Source: Deltaproteobacteria bacterium (GTDB taxonomy: Bacteria > Bdellovibrionota_B > Oligoflexia > Oligoflexales > Bog-1112). From it: a stretch of 57,500 nt of DNA. Shown piece by piece: positions 1-7,126 of the stretch. The stretch covers positions 1 through 57,500 of the forward strand of contig JAHFAI010000006.1 of NCBI GenBank assembly GCA_023250635.1. Direction: 5' to 3'. The notes below the pieces were generated by a model. The model was not told the origin of the DNA and did no database searches. It was given only the letters and a program-made list of their open reading frames with translations. The position numbers were made by a program, and so were the translations under genes. Numbering within the stretch: the stretch's first letter is position 1; every line of letters begins with the position of its first letter.

Positions 1-7
1 TTGTAAC

Positions 8-165
8 TAGTCGCTGGCGCGAAATAGCATATTTCGTGCCGCGACGTGTCCTGAGGAGCAAAGCGACGAAGGATCTGTCACGTGATATCCGGATGTTATG
101 TGAAAGATCCTTCCTCACTGTGTTCGTCAGGACACGGCGCTGGCGCTTTCGCGCCAGCGCCGTGT
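8..165 (+). repeat. Element A copy 1: modular fold-back repeat
   Basis: Three nested structures are visible. A left hairpin occupies 10-45 (arms gtcgctggcgcgaaata and tatttcgtgccgcgac). A fold-back core spans 45-136, closed by CGTGTCCTGA (45-54) and TCAGGACACG (127-136), with a second stem GAAGGATCT/AGATCCTTC inside. A right hairpin at 132-165 has 15-base perfect arms and a TTTC loop. TAACTA lies directly to the left (4-9). The right hairpin ends on the first base of the stop codon of the muramidase-like gene on the minus strand, so it may also act as that gene's 3' structure. The core differs from that at 52835-52926 at one base in 92. Confidence 0.9.
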
Positions 166-1358
166 TACGCAAATAATTTCATTTCTCGCGGATAGAGTAA
201 AAAAGGCGCACAGCGTGACAAATATGTTCCCACACCTTCATGCCAGAAGGGATCGACCAGATTAAAAGCCTCGAAATAACGCAAAAACTGCGAGCTGCCC
301 ATAATGACTTCCATGGGTAGCTTCGTATATTCGTACTCGTAGGGAGGTTTTTTCCACGCAAACTCATCGGGAGCCAGCTCCCACATAGCCCGCAGCAACG
401 CCAGCCCCAGGGAAAAACTCGCAATCCGCTCCGGCTCGAGGGGATGAATCTGCAGCCCATAGCAGACCTGCCCCTGCCACTTACCCGAGGTAGGTTGAAA
501 ACAAGCCTCGCGGAGAAAAACCCCTGCTAAGCGGGGATACAATTGATACACCCGCTCTTTAAGGTGGCTAAGGCCCTTTTTCAAAAAAGGCGCACCGATC
601 AGCTGAAAAGGCAGGCCAGTTCCCCGCCCTTCAGAAACATTGCAGCCCTCAAATAACACCATTCCGGGGTAGATAAAAACAGGGGTCAGGGTGGGTAAAT
701 TTGGCGAAGTAGGCACCCAGGGACGAGCTAGACTGCGGAAGTTTTCCCGTGCTCGCCATCCCTGGAGCGCTACCACCTCAAGCTGCGCTCCAATCCGCTG
801 ATTAAAAAAACGCGCGGCCTCTCCCGGGGTTAAGCCATGGCGCATGGGCAAAAAATCCGGTGCCACAAAGGAGAGCATATCCCCATCAGGACAGCGCCCT
901 TCTACCAGTTCCCCCCCCAGGGGGTTAGGACGATCAAGGATTACCACCCGCTTCCCCAGGCGCTGGGCTGCCCGCAAACACCCAAGGATAGTCGCTTTAA
1001 AAGTATAAATGCGACAACCGACGAGCTGCATATCCACCAGAATCGTATCTATACCAGCCAGCATCTCCGCGGTGGGCTCGCGGGTTTCTGAATACAGGCT
1101 ATACACGGGGATATCGAGACCCGCTAAGCGTTCATGGGCAGTTTCAATCATATTATCCTGGGCGGTTCCCCAGAAACCATGTTGTGGCCCCATAATTGCC
1201 CGCAAGCGCTCACCCAAAACTTGATGACATACTCTATAAGCTGGTTCAAAAGTTGAGGTAAGCGAGGCCTGATTGCAGAGCAGCACACAGGCCCCCCAGG
1301 AAGCTGCTAACCCTGGCTGCTCCTGGATAATTTCTAGACCAATTCGCTGCCCCTTCAT
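165..1358 (-). CDS. NamZ/DUF1343-family exo-beta-N-acetylmuramidase-like protein
   Basis: The 397-residue protein matches the DUF1343 family, whose characterised member NamZ removes N-acetylmuramic acid from the non-reducing end of peptidoglycan fragments. Family landmarks seen are GPQHGFWG near residue 57, IPVYSLYSETREPT, the VDMQLVGCRIYTF segment, LDRPNPLGG, the MRHGLTPGE segment, and PWVPTSPNLPT followed by YPGMVLFEGCNVSEGRGTG. Length is normal for the family. GGAAGG lies five bases before the ATG. It begins MKGQRIGLEI with no signal peptide, so it may act in the cytoplasm on recycled muropeptides rather than outside. It lies 12 bases after the PilZ gene, as the last gene of a three-gene unit. 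Family assignment is firm; substrate and location are inferred. Confidence 0.85.
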   Translation of the reverse strand: MKGQRIGLEIIQEQPGLAASWGACVLLCNQASLTSTFEPAYRVCHQVLGERLRAIMGPQHGFWGTAQDNMIETAHERLAGLDIPVYSLYSETREPTAEMLAGIDTILVDMQLVGCRIYTFKATILGCLRAAQRLGKRVVILDRPNPLGGELVEGRCPDGDMLSFVAPDFLPMRHGLTPGEAARFFNQRIGAQLEVVALQGWRARENFRSLARPWVPTSPNLPTLTPVFIYPGMVLFEGCNVSEGRGTGLPFQLIGAPFLKKGLSHLKERVYQLYPRLAGVFLREACFQPTSGKWQGQVCYGLQIHPLEPERIASFSLGLALLRAMWELAPDEFAWKKPPYEYEYTKLPMEVIMGSSQFLRYFEAFNLVDPFWHEGVGTYLSRCAPFLLYPREMKLFA

Positions 1359-1370
1359 GCTTACCTTCCG

Positions 1371-1805
1371 TCAACTGGCGCGGCTCTCTGGTTCTACTGG
1401 ATCAAGCTCTTCAGAGTTAGAGGTGCCACCCCGATTATGTTCGGCAAGGCGCTTAGAGATAAAGTCCGTAAGCAACGCTTGTTGGTCGGGTTCGATTTGA
1501 ATGATCGAAATGGCAATTCCTGGCCCAGTTTCCTTAGACTCTTCCTCGATGGAGGATACCACTCTGGTCATTTTGCCGTTAAAAAAAATCGTCGTTTCCG
1601 GCGCCAATTTGAGCCAGATCTCCATAATGCTCGAAGAGGAAAAAGGAAAGCGCCCGGGACGGGCATAATCGAGGAAGAAACCATTATTGGAAATGTTGTG
1701 GGTCGTCAGATTGTAGCGAATCTCAGAGCCGATGGAGCCAAGCTCCACCGCCAGCGATTGCTCTAAGTTCACCCGTACCTGTCGACGCTGCTCACGATTA
1801 GCCAT
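1371..1805 (-). CDS. PilZ domain protein, probable c-di-GMP receptor
   Basis: This 144-residue protein is essentially a lone PilZ domain. The N-terminal arginine-rich motif (REQRRQVRVNL) fits the RxxxR signature, and NISNNGFFL fits the (D/N)xSxxG signature; together these bind cyclic di-GMP. A short tail rich in Glu and Ser follows. I start it at the ATG at 1805, because GAGG lies eight bases upstream and the PilZ motif follows at once; the open frame continues to 1922 but would overlap the upstream gene. It lies 40 bases after the DsbA-like gene and 12 before the NamZ-like gene, so the three are probably co-transcribed. That hints at second-messenger control of an envelope process, but the sequence does not show which one. 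Confidence 0.85.
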   Translation of the reverse strand: MANREQRRQVRVNLEQSLAVELGSIGSEIRYNLTTHNISNNGFFLDYARPGRFPFSSSSIMEIWLKLAPETTIFFNGKMTRVVSSIEEESKETGPGIAISIIQIEPDQQALLTDFISKRLAEHNRGGTSNSEELDPVEPESRAS

Positions 1806-1845
1806 GGCGATAACCTCATGATGAGTGGGGCTCACCATAAGATTA

Positions 1846-2919
1846 TCAACTTTTCTTAGAAAGTTCTTCAATAATCCGCTGAAACTCCTCGGGAGGCAAG
1901 GCTCCAGAATAACGCTGACCATTGATCAGGTAAGCCGGCGTACCTGAGACTCCGTAGGATAAGCCCGAGCTCAAGTTAGCATCGATGGTTTCTTCAATTT
2001 CTTTGGGCGGATTGGCGACACAAGCAGCAAACTGCTTAGTATCCAGCTTAATTTTCTCGGCGTGCTGCTTAAAGTCCACGTCGTTTAGTTTCTGCTGATT
2101 ATCAAACAGGGCGTAGTACATATCCCAATATTTTCCCTGCTTTGCAGCACATTTTGCCGCAATTGCCGCCGGGCGAGCGCGAGGATGAAAACTCAAGGGG
2201 AAATCCCGAGTAATCCAGCGAATTTGACCTTTATACTTGTCAAGCACCTGCTTGGCTGCTGGTAATACCCGCGAACAGAAGGGGCATTGGAATTCCGAAT
2301 ATTCTATGATGGTGATTTTGCAATCATCCCCACTACAGCCACCCTTGCTCGGTTCAACGTCAGCTTCCCCTGGTCCAAAACGCACATGATCAGTTTTGCC
2401 TACTTTAACATCGTAAAGTGGTGCTTTGGGCTGTGAGACGAGCACCTGGAGATGTTTAGATTGATAGCCTTCGTCGAGAATATTTTGAATAACCGCGCTT
2501 TCACCTTTTTGCTGGAGAAAACCACGAATCTGCTCTTGTTTTTCTTTAGCAGAGAGATCTTTGAGATTCGGGTGATTCTCATATTTTTTAAGCATCTCTT
2601 TGACTTCACTATCCGATACTTTAACATGCTGCTTCATGTACTCAGTTTTAGCTTGTTCAGCGTTTTTCTTGGCTTTTTTTCCATCCTGCTCCCAATATTG
2701 GCGCAGGAATTCTTCCTCGGCAGCACCCTTGACCAAATTATACGTCTGCATTTCCTGTTCATAAAACTTATCTTTGTTCTTTTCCCTGACTTGATCGACC
2801 GAGGTGTCGCTACCAAAGACTTTGAAAGCCGGCGCGCCTCCTGCCCAAAGGGTTGAGCTTAGACTCGCCAGTAAGCTCACGTACAAGGTAATTTGAAACA
2901 TTCGAGAAAAAATCTTCAT
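1846..2919 (-). CDS. Secreted DsbA-like thiol:disulfide protein with helical N-terminal region
   Basis: A 357-residue exported protein. A signal peptide (MKIFSRMFQITLYVSLLASLSSTLWA) is followed by a charged, helical region of about 120 residues (30-150) that vaguely resembles the N-terminal part of SurA/PpiC chaperones. The C-terminal third is a DsbA/thioredoxin fold with the active site CPFC at 212-215 and the cis-proline loop SGTPAYL near 326. Such proteins oxidise or shuffle disulfides in the periplasm. An extra CSGDDC pair just before the fold could form its own disulfide. GAGGAGAG lies upstream of the ATG. It is the first gene of the unit continuing into pilZ and the NamZ-like gene. The fold is clear; oxidase versus isomerase role is not. 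Confidence 0.85.
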   Translation of the reverse strand: MKIFSRMFQITLYVSLLASLSSTLWAGGAPAFKVFGSDTSVDQVREKNKDKFYEQEMQTYNLVKGAAEEEFLRQYWEQDGKKAKKNAEQAKTEYMKQHVKVSDSEVKEMLKKYENHPNLKDLSAKEKQEQIRGFLQQKGESAVIQNILDEGYQSKHLQVLVSQPKAPLYDVKVGKTDHVRFGPGEADVEPSKGGCSGDDCKITIIEYSEFQCPFCSRVLPAAKQVLDKYKGQIRWITRDFPLSFHPRARPAAIAAKCAAKQGKYWDMYYALFDNQQKLNDVDFKQHAEKIKLDTKQFAACVANPPKEIEETIDANLSSGLSYGVSGTPAYLINGQRYSGALPPEEFQRIIEELSKKS

Positions 2920-3080
2920 CTAGCTCACTCTCCTCTGGTAATGGCAAACAGCTATAACGTTTAGCACCCTTGCGCGGGCACAAAGAGCATAGCTTACTTT
3001 AGGTTTCCTGTTAACGACAATGCTTGGCTCGCTTTCTTAATCATGGTAGTTTTGCTAAAGTTTTGCTGAGAATTATCTAA

Positions 3081-3701
3081 ATGCCTCGAAGGAGTAGCCC
3101 CTTGCCTGATAAGAGTGTATCCCCGCCCCCTGTTTCCGCTGCCCCGCTGCACTCTGCTGCTCCCCGTTCTTCTCCAACCCTGGTGTGGCTGGATATGGAA
3201 ATGACCGGACTCGATCCAACCATCAATACAGTTATTGAAGCTGCAGTTCTTATCACTGATGGCTCACTGCAAACCATAGCCGAAGGACCAGACCTTATTA
3301 TTCAGCATGACCCTAGGATTTTTACCAGCATGGATCAGTGGAACCAAAATCAACATACAAAATCAGGGCTCTGGCACCAAGCTATTAACTCGACTCTCGA
3401 TTTAAAAAGTGCTGAAGACCAGCTGCTTAAATTTGTCATGGAACACGTAAAGCCACGAGAAGGAATTCTCGCTGGCAATAGTATTTGGCAGGATCGACGT
3501 TTTATTATTAATTATTTTCCGCGCCTTCATGCTTATCTGCATTATCGGATGCTCGATGTCACCAGCTATAAAATTATGTTCTCCCAGTGGTTTAAGCCTA
3601 GCTATACCAAAGCCAAGGAGGCTCATCGGGCTCGCAGCGATATCGAGGAAAGCATAGCTGAGCTTAAATTTTATCGGGATTTAGTAGTAGGGAAAGAATA
3701 A
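3081..3701 (+). CDS. orn: Oligoribonuclease
   Basis: Orn is a 3'-5' exonuclease of the DEDDh family that degrades short RNAs and pGpG (the product of c-di-GMP breakdown) to mononucleotides. The DxE motif lies in VWLDMEMTGLD (D38, E40), the second acidic site in AGNSIWQDRRFI, and the terminal His-Asp in EAHRARSDIEESI. At 206 residues it is longer than the usual roughly 180, because about 32 Pro/Ser/Ala-rich residues precede the catalytic fold. No later in-frame ATG would keep the DxE motif intact, so I keep this start. It is divergent from the DsbA-like gene and ends seven bases before the convergent downstream gene. Assignment is firm; the role of the extension is unknown. Confidence 0.93.
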   Translation: MPRRSSPLPDKSVSPPPVSAAPLHSAAPRSSPTLVWLDMEMTGLDPTINTVIEAAVLITDGSLQTIAEGPDLIIQHDPRIFTSMDQWNQNQHTKSGLWHQAINSTLDLKSAEDQLLKFVMEHVKPREGILAGNSIWQDRRFIINYFPRLHAYLHYRMLDVTSYKIMFSQWFKPSYTKAKEAHRARSDIEESIAELKFYRDLVVGKE

Positions 3702-3708
3702 GGGACTT

Positions 3709-4335
3709 CTAACGCTGCTTTTTTTCTTGGGAACGCACATACTCAATGAAGTGGGCGCTATCTTCGAGGATATTATTGTAGTTATTGCGGCGATGGTTAT
3801 TGCCGCCGGGATTATTTGCCCCACCGGTATTACCGCCAAAGGGACGTCTTCCCCCACTGAAATTGGCGTTATTATTAGGACTGCGAAAATTGCGATTGTT
3901 ATTGTTGTTATTATTGGGGCGATTGTTGGGATAAGCGTTGCTATTCCCGGACTGGCCGCCGCGCATCGCACTCTTTCGTTCCATGATCTCCCAAGCACGC
4001 AACACGAGACCTTCGGCAATCAATTCACTGACCAAATCTTCGACTGTTACCCCTTCTTGCTGAGCTTTGAATTTGAGTTTGCGGTGTAGGGAAAGGGTAA
4101 TCGGTAGGGAGAGCACACTGCGATCTTTACCTTTAGAAGCGGGTTGTTTTGCCACTATTTCATCATCCTCATACTCGGCCATCTCTTCATCACTCTCTTC
4201 CCAAACCTGCTGCGGTTCCACCTCGAGCGCTTCGATTTTTTGTTTGGCTTTTGGAGTAGCTCGAGCCTTGCGCGGAGAAATTTTGAGGTTTTCTTCGCTA
4301 CTAATACTTTTCTTTACTGAATTTTGTTCGGTCAT
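3709..4335 (-). CDS. Ribbon-helix-helix-like protein with Asn/Gly-rich tail
   Basis: A 208-residue protein in four parts: a Lys/Ser-rich start; an acidic stretch near residues 40-60 (EESDEEMAEYEDDE); a segment LPITLSLHRKLKFKAQQEG followed by TVEDLVSELIAEGLVL that looks like a CopG/Arc ribbon-helix-helix unit; and a tail of about 60 residues that is extremely rich in Asn and Gly with scattered Arg and Phe, including a run of seven Asn. A short conserved-looking end, ILEDSAHFIEYVRSQEKKQR, closes it. I chose the ATG at 4335 (AAGGA ten bases upstream) over the TTG before it. DNA binding and self-assembly through the low-complexity tail are inferences. It ends seven bases from orn, tail to tail. 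Confidence 0.7.
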   Translation of the reverse strand: MTEQNSVKKSISSEENLKISPRKARATPKAKQKIEALEVEPQQVWEESDEEMAEYEDDEIVAKQPASKGKDRSVLSLPITLSLHRKLKFKAQQEGVTVEDLVSELIAEGLVLRAWEIMERKSAMRGGQSGNSNAYPNNRPNNNNNNNRNFRSPNNNANFSGGRRPFGGNTGGANNPGGNNHRRNNYNNILEDSAHFIEYVRSQEKKQR

Positions 4336-4338
4336 CAA

Positions 4339-4736
4339 TAGGGTTCCTTGCTGGACAACTCTAGCCTGAGGTTTTATAATTTTTTTAGGGCTTTAATCTG
4401 ACAATTAATCTAATTAGGAGCTTTGTTTGTTCGCGTTACATGGCCGCTTGTTTGAGGCCATTTGATAAAGATTTACCCAGTAGGCCCCCAAAAAGCAAGC
4501 ACTTTACGGTGACACGTAAGCTTTTAGCAGCAAAACCCGCCCAAGCCTAGGCAAAAAAACAAGAATATCAGAGGCTGAAGCCCATCCAAAAGCCTGAATT
4601 TCATAGCGACTTCACCTCCTGCCCCTCAATTGCCGCTAGATTACCCCTCGGGTCTGAAGCTACAATGCCAAGGTTATACCCCTCATAATGGGTATACCTC
4701 AGCTTAGCGTCAGTGCAGAGGAGGCCCCCAAGCCAG
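4339..4736. other. Intergenic region between divergent genes
   Basis: About 400 bases without a credible gene, holding the start regions of the Asn-rich protein (left) and of the ABC permease (right). Visible structures are ATGGCC with its inverse GGCCAT ten bases apart near 4440-4462, and a sharper palindrome at 4671-4699 listed separately. I see no tRNA, no repeat of the A or B families and no strong sigma70 promoter. Confidence 0.5.
4671..4699. promoter_or_regulatory. Palindrome upstream of the ABC permease genes
   Basis: AGGTTATACCC and GGGTATACCT face each other across eight bases (one unpaired T). The site ends 37 bases before the preferred GTG start of the first permease gene. Position and symmetry suit an operator or a leader hairpin. 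The regulator is unknown. Confidence 0.4.
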
Positions 4737-5666
4737 GTGATTTACTATATCATAAAGCGACTTCTTTCGATAATTCCCGTAGGTTGCGGTGTAATCATCA
4801 GCGTCAGTTTGCTGATTCATATGGTTCCCGGTAATCCTGTGGACATACTCCTCGGCGATTATGCTTCCTCCGAGGAGCGCGCTGAACTCACCCAACAACT
4901 AGGCCTCGATCAGCCGGTCTTGAGCCAAATCGCTCACTATACTGGTGGCTTGCTCGAGGGAGATCTCGGCACCTCACTGATCTACAATAAATCGGTTTTC
5001 TCGTTGATCCTCGAACGCATCGTCCCCACCGTGGAGCTGGCGGTCTCTGCAATGATCTTAGCAATCCTCCTGAGCATACCCCTAGGAATTTGGAGTGCCC
5101 TTAGAAAAAATACCTGGGCGGATTTCTCCGCCCTCCTCTTCTCGCTCCTCGGCATAGCCATTCCCCATTTTTGGCTCGGTCCCATGTTGATTATTATTTT
5201 TTCCATAAAACTCGATCTGCTGCCCGTCTCTGAACGCAGTGGCCTTAGCTCTTATATATTGCCCGCAGTAACCTTAGGGACCGCCTTGATGGCTCTACTC
5301 AGTCGCATCACCCGCACTTCAATTCTTGAAATCCTCAAAGAGGACTATATTAAAACCGCCCGCGCCAAGGGGCTTAGTGAGTGGCGCATCGTCTTGAAGC
5401 ATGTCTTGCGCAATGCCTATTTGCCCGTATTGACCATTCTCGGTCTCCAATTTAGCACCTTACTCACCGGGGCAATCGTCACCGAAAGCATTTTTGATTG
5501 GCCAGGCCTCGGCTCTCTTGTTTTAGAAGCACTCAATCAACGTGACTACCCCCTCGTCCAAGGATGCATTTTGTTTTTTGCTCTAAGCTATTTACTCATT
5601 AATTTAGCCACTGATATCCTCTACCTCTTTCTCGACCCACGCATAAAACTGCCGGGTGAAGTATGA
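4737..5666 (+). CDS. DppB/OppB-type peptide ABC transporter permease
   Basis: An inner-membrane permease of the BPD_transp_1 family, which with a DppC-type partner forms the channel of dipeptide/oligopeptide importers. It begins with the standard first helix (YYIIKRLLSIIPVG), has the periplasmic loop with a GLDQPVLSQ segment, five to six membrane segments and the EAA loop EDYIKTARAKGLSEWRIVLK that contacts the ATPase, and ends LDPRIKLPGEV. I prefer the GTG at 4737, with AGGAGG 12 bases upstream; an upstream GTG at 4713 adds eight residues but has no ribosome site. It overlaps the next gene by four bases (ATGA). No ATPase or substrate-binding protein gene is nearby, so the partners lie elsewhere; peptide as substrate is inferred from family. 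Confidence 0.88.
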   Translation: MIYYIIKRLLSIIPVGCGVIISVSLLIHMVPGNPVDILLGDYASSEERAELTQQLGLDQPVLSQIAHYTGGLLEGDLGTSLIYNKSVFSLILERIVPTVELAVSAMILAILLSIPLGIWSALRKNTWADFSALLFSLLGIAIPHFWLGPMLIIIFSIKLDLLPVSERSGLSSYILPAVTLGTALMALLSRITRTSILEILKEDYIKTARAKGLSEWRIVLKHVLRNAYLPVLTILGLQFSTLLTGAIVTESIFDWPGLGSLVLEALNQRDYPLVQGCILFFALSYLLINLATDILYLFLDPRIKLPGEV

Positions 5667-6511
5667 AGGAGCAGATTTTGACCTCGCGCAATCGCGCCGC
5701 CGAATTGTGGCACTCACCCCAATTTTGCATGAGCATGGCTTTTTTGGGGGGACTTTCCCTCGTTGCGGTTATCGGCCCGCTGCTCTCTGCTTATAACCCC
5801 AATCTAGTTGAGCTGAGCTTAAGCGGCGCCCAGCCCTCTGCAGAACATCTCCTGGGTTGCGATCTTCTCGGCAGAGATTTATTGGCAAGTCTGATTTTTG
5901 GTGCCAAGACCACCCTCTATATTGCCGGCGTAACCGTGATCATAACCGCAAGCCTCGGCACGCTGATCGGCCTCTTTGCCGGTTATTTTGGCGGATTGAT
6001 TGATACCGTCCTCATGCGCTTTGTTGATATTGTCTTAGCTTTTCCTGGCTTTCTGCTCAATCTCGCCCTCGCCTCCCTTTTGGGCCCCAGTATCAATAAT
6101 ATTATTCTCGCCATCTCAGCTACGGGATGGGCGAGTTTTGCCCGCTTGGTACGAGGACAGGTGCTTACTCTGAAGCAACGAGAATACATCACCGCCTCAA
6201 AAATGCTCGGTGCCTCAGATTTCCGCATTATCTACTACCATCTGCTCCCCGCTATTTACTCACTCTTGGTGGTTACTACCTCATTTGCTCTTTCAAGCGT
6301 GATTTTGGTAGAAGCAAGCATAAGCTTCCTCGGGCTTGGGGCACCAGATAGTGCCCCAACCTGGGGAAGTCTGCTTAACCAGGGACGAAAGGTGCTCTTT
6401 GAAACACCCTTGCTCAGCGTAATGCCAGGCTTCCTGATTATGCTTACTGTTCTTGCATTTAATTTTATCGGGGATAGGCTGCGCGATCTTTTTGATCCGC
6501 GAGAATTGTAA
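5663..6511 (+). CDS. DppC/OppC-type peptide ABC transporter permease
   Basis: Second permease of the pair, 282 residues. It shows the N-terminal helix (MAFLGGLSLVAVIGPLLSAY), the DLLGRDLLASLIFGAKTTL segment typical of DppC, further membrane helices, the EAA loop (REYITASKMLGASDFRIIYYH), and the C-terminal EASISFLGLGAPDSAPTWG signature with the NFIGDRLRDLFDPR ending. It starts inside the stop codon of the preceding permease, so translation is probably coupled. The next gene is on the opposite strand, ending the unit with only the two membrane subunits. Confidence 0.9.
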   Translation: MKEQILTSRNRAAELWHSPQFCMSMAFLGGLSLVAVIGPLLSAYNPNLVELSLSGAQPSAEHLLGCDLLGRDLLASLIFGAKTTLYIAGVTVIITASLGTLIGLFAGYFGGLIDTVLMRFVDIVLAFPGFLLNLALASLLGPSINNIILAISATGWASFARLVRGQVLTLKQREYITASKMLGASDFRIIYYHLLPAIYSLLVVTTSFALSSVILVEASISFLGLGAPDSAPTWGSLLNQGRKVLFETPLLSVMPGFLIMLTVLAFNFIGDRLRDLFDPREL

Positions 6512-6547
6512 AAGCTCGCATGATCTGCAGCTTAGGTAGGCAGCTGC

Positions 6548-7024
6548 TTAGCGAACCATCTCTTTAAGAGATTTCAAAGCACGAACTTTCACCACGCTAT
6601 GAGCTGGTTTAGCTTTGAACATCATTGGCTCTTTAGTAAAGGGATTGATGCCTTTACGGGCTTTAGTAGCAGGCTTCGTAACTTTTACGATCTTCATCAA
6701 ACCAGGAAAATTGAATACCCCTGGGCCGCTTCGTCCCAAATCGAAGGTGATCAACTCTTGGAGATTGTCAAAAACAGCTGCTATTTCTTTCTTTGCAAGG
6801 CCGGAGCTTGCGGCGATAACACCCATAATATCGCTTTTGGTGCGAGCTTTTTTTACTGATTTAACTACTCTGCTTAGCGCTTCACGTCCACCAGCAGCAG
6901 CGCCACTAGTCTTTCTAGCGGTGCTTTTTTTCGCTGTTTTGGCTTTGCTGCGCTTGGCTGAGCTTTTCTTTGCAGTGGTCTTAGCTTTAGCGCGCTTACT
7001 TGCTTTTTTCTTCTTCTTTACCAT
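6548..7024 (-). CDS. HU-family DNA-binding protein with histone-H1-like tail
   Basis: A 158-residue nucleoid protein. Residues 1-50 are almost entirely Lys, Ala, Ser, Thr and Arg in a repetitive pattern, like bacterial H1-type tails. The rest is an HU/IHF-type fold: a helical part (SDIMGVIAASSGLAKKEIAAVFDNL) followed by the DNA-gripping part with VFNFPGLMKIV, the KPATKARKGINPFTKEP segment and a basic end. That DNA arm is the variant seen in HU-like proteins of several proteobacteria rather than classical HUalpha. I start at the ATG at 7024, preceded by GGGAG; the frame is open further upstream but lacks a ribosome site. A good promoter lies at 7067-7094. It probably binds DNA non-specifically and compacts it. 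Confidence 0.85.
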   Translation of the reverse strand: MVKKKKKASKRAKAKTTAKKSSAKRSKAKTAKKSTARKTSGAAAGGREALSRVVKSVKKARTKSDIMGVIAASSGLAKKEIAAVFDNLQELITFDLGRSGPGVFNFPGLMKIVKVTKPATKARKGINPFTKEPMMFKAKPAHSVVKVRALKSLKEMVR

Positions 7025-7066
7025 TAATAAACTCCCAATAGAGAAAATAGAACACTTAGTATGATT

Positions 7067-7094
7067 ACTATACATTGAGATTAATTTTTGACAA
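7067..7094 (-). promoter_or_regulatory. Sigma70-type promoter of the HU-like gene
   Basis: On the minus strand TTGTCA (7089-7094) and TATAGT (7067-7072) are 16 bases apart, each matching consensus at five of six positions. Transcription would begin near 7060, about 35 bases before the ATG at 7024. Confidence 0.6.
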
Positions 7095-7126
7095 AAGAAA
7101 AATCAACAATTTAAATCATCAGAGAA

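Noticed and set aside
1-165. Transposase or insertion sequence around the repeats.
   Set aside because: No open frame with transposase motifs is near any copy, so I call them non-autonomous elements only.
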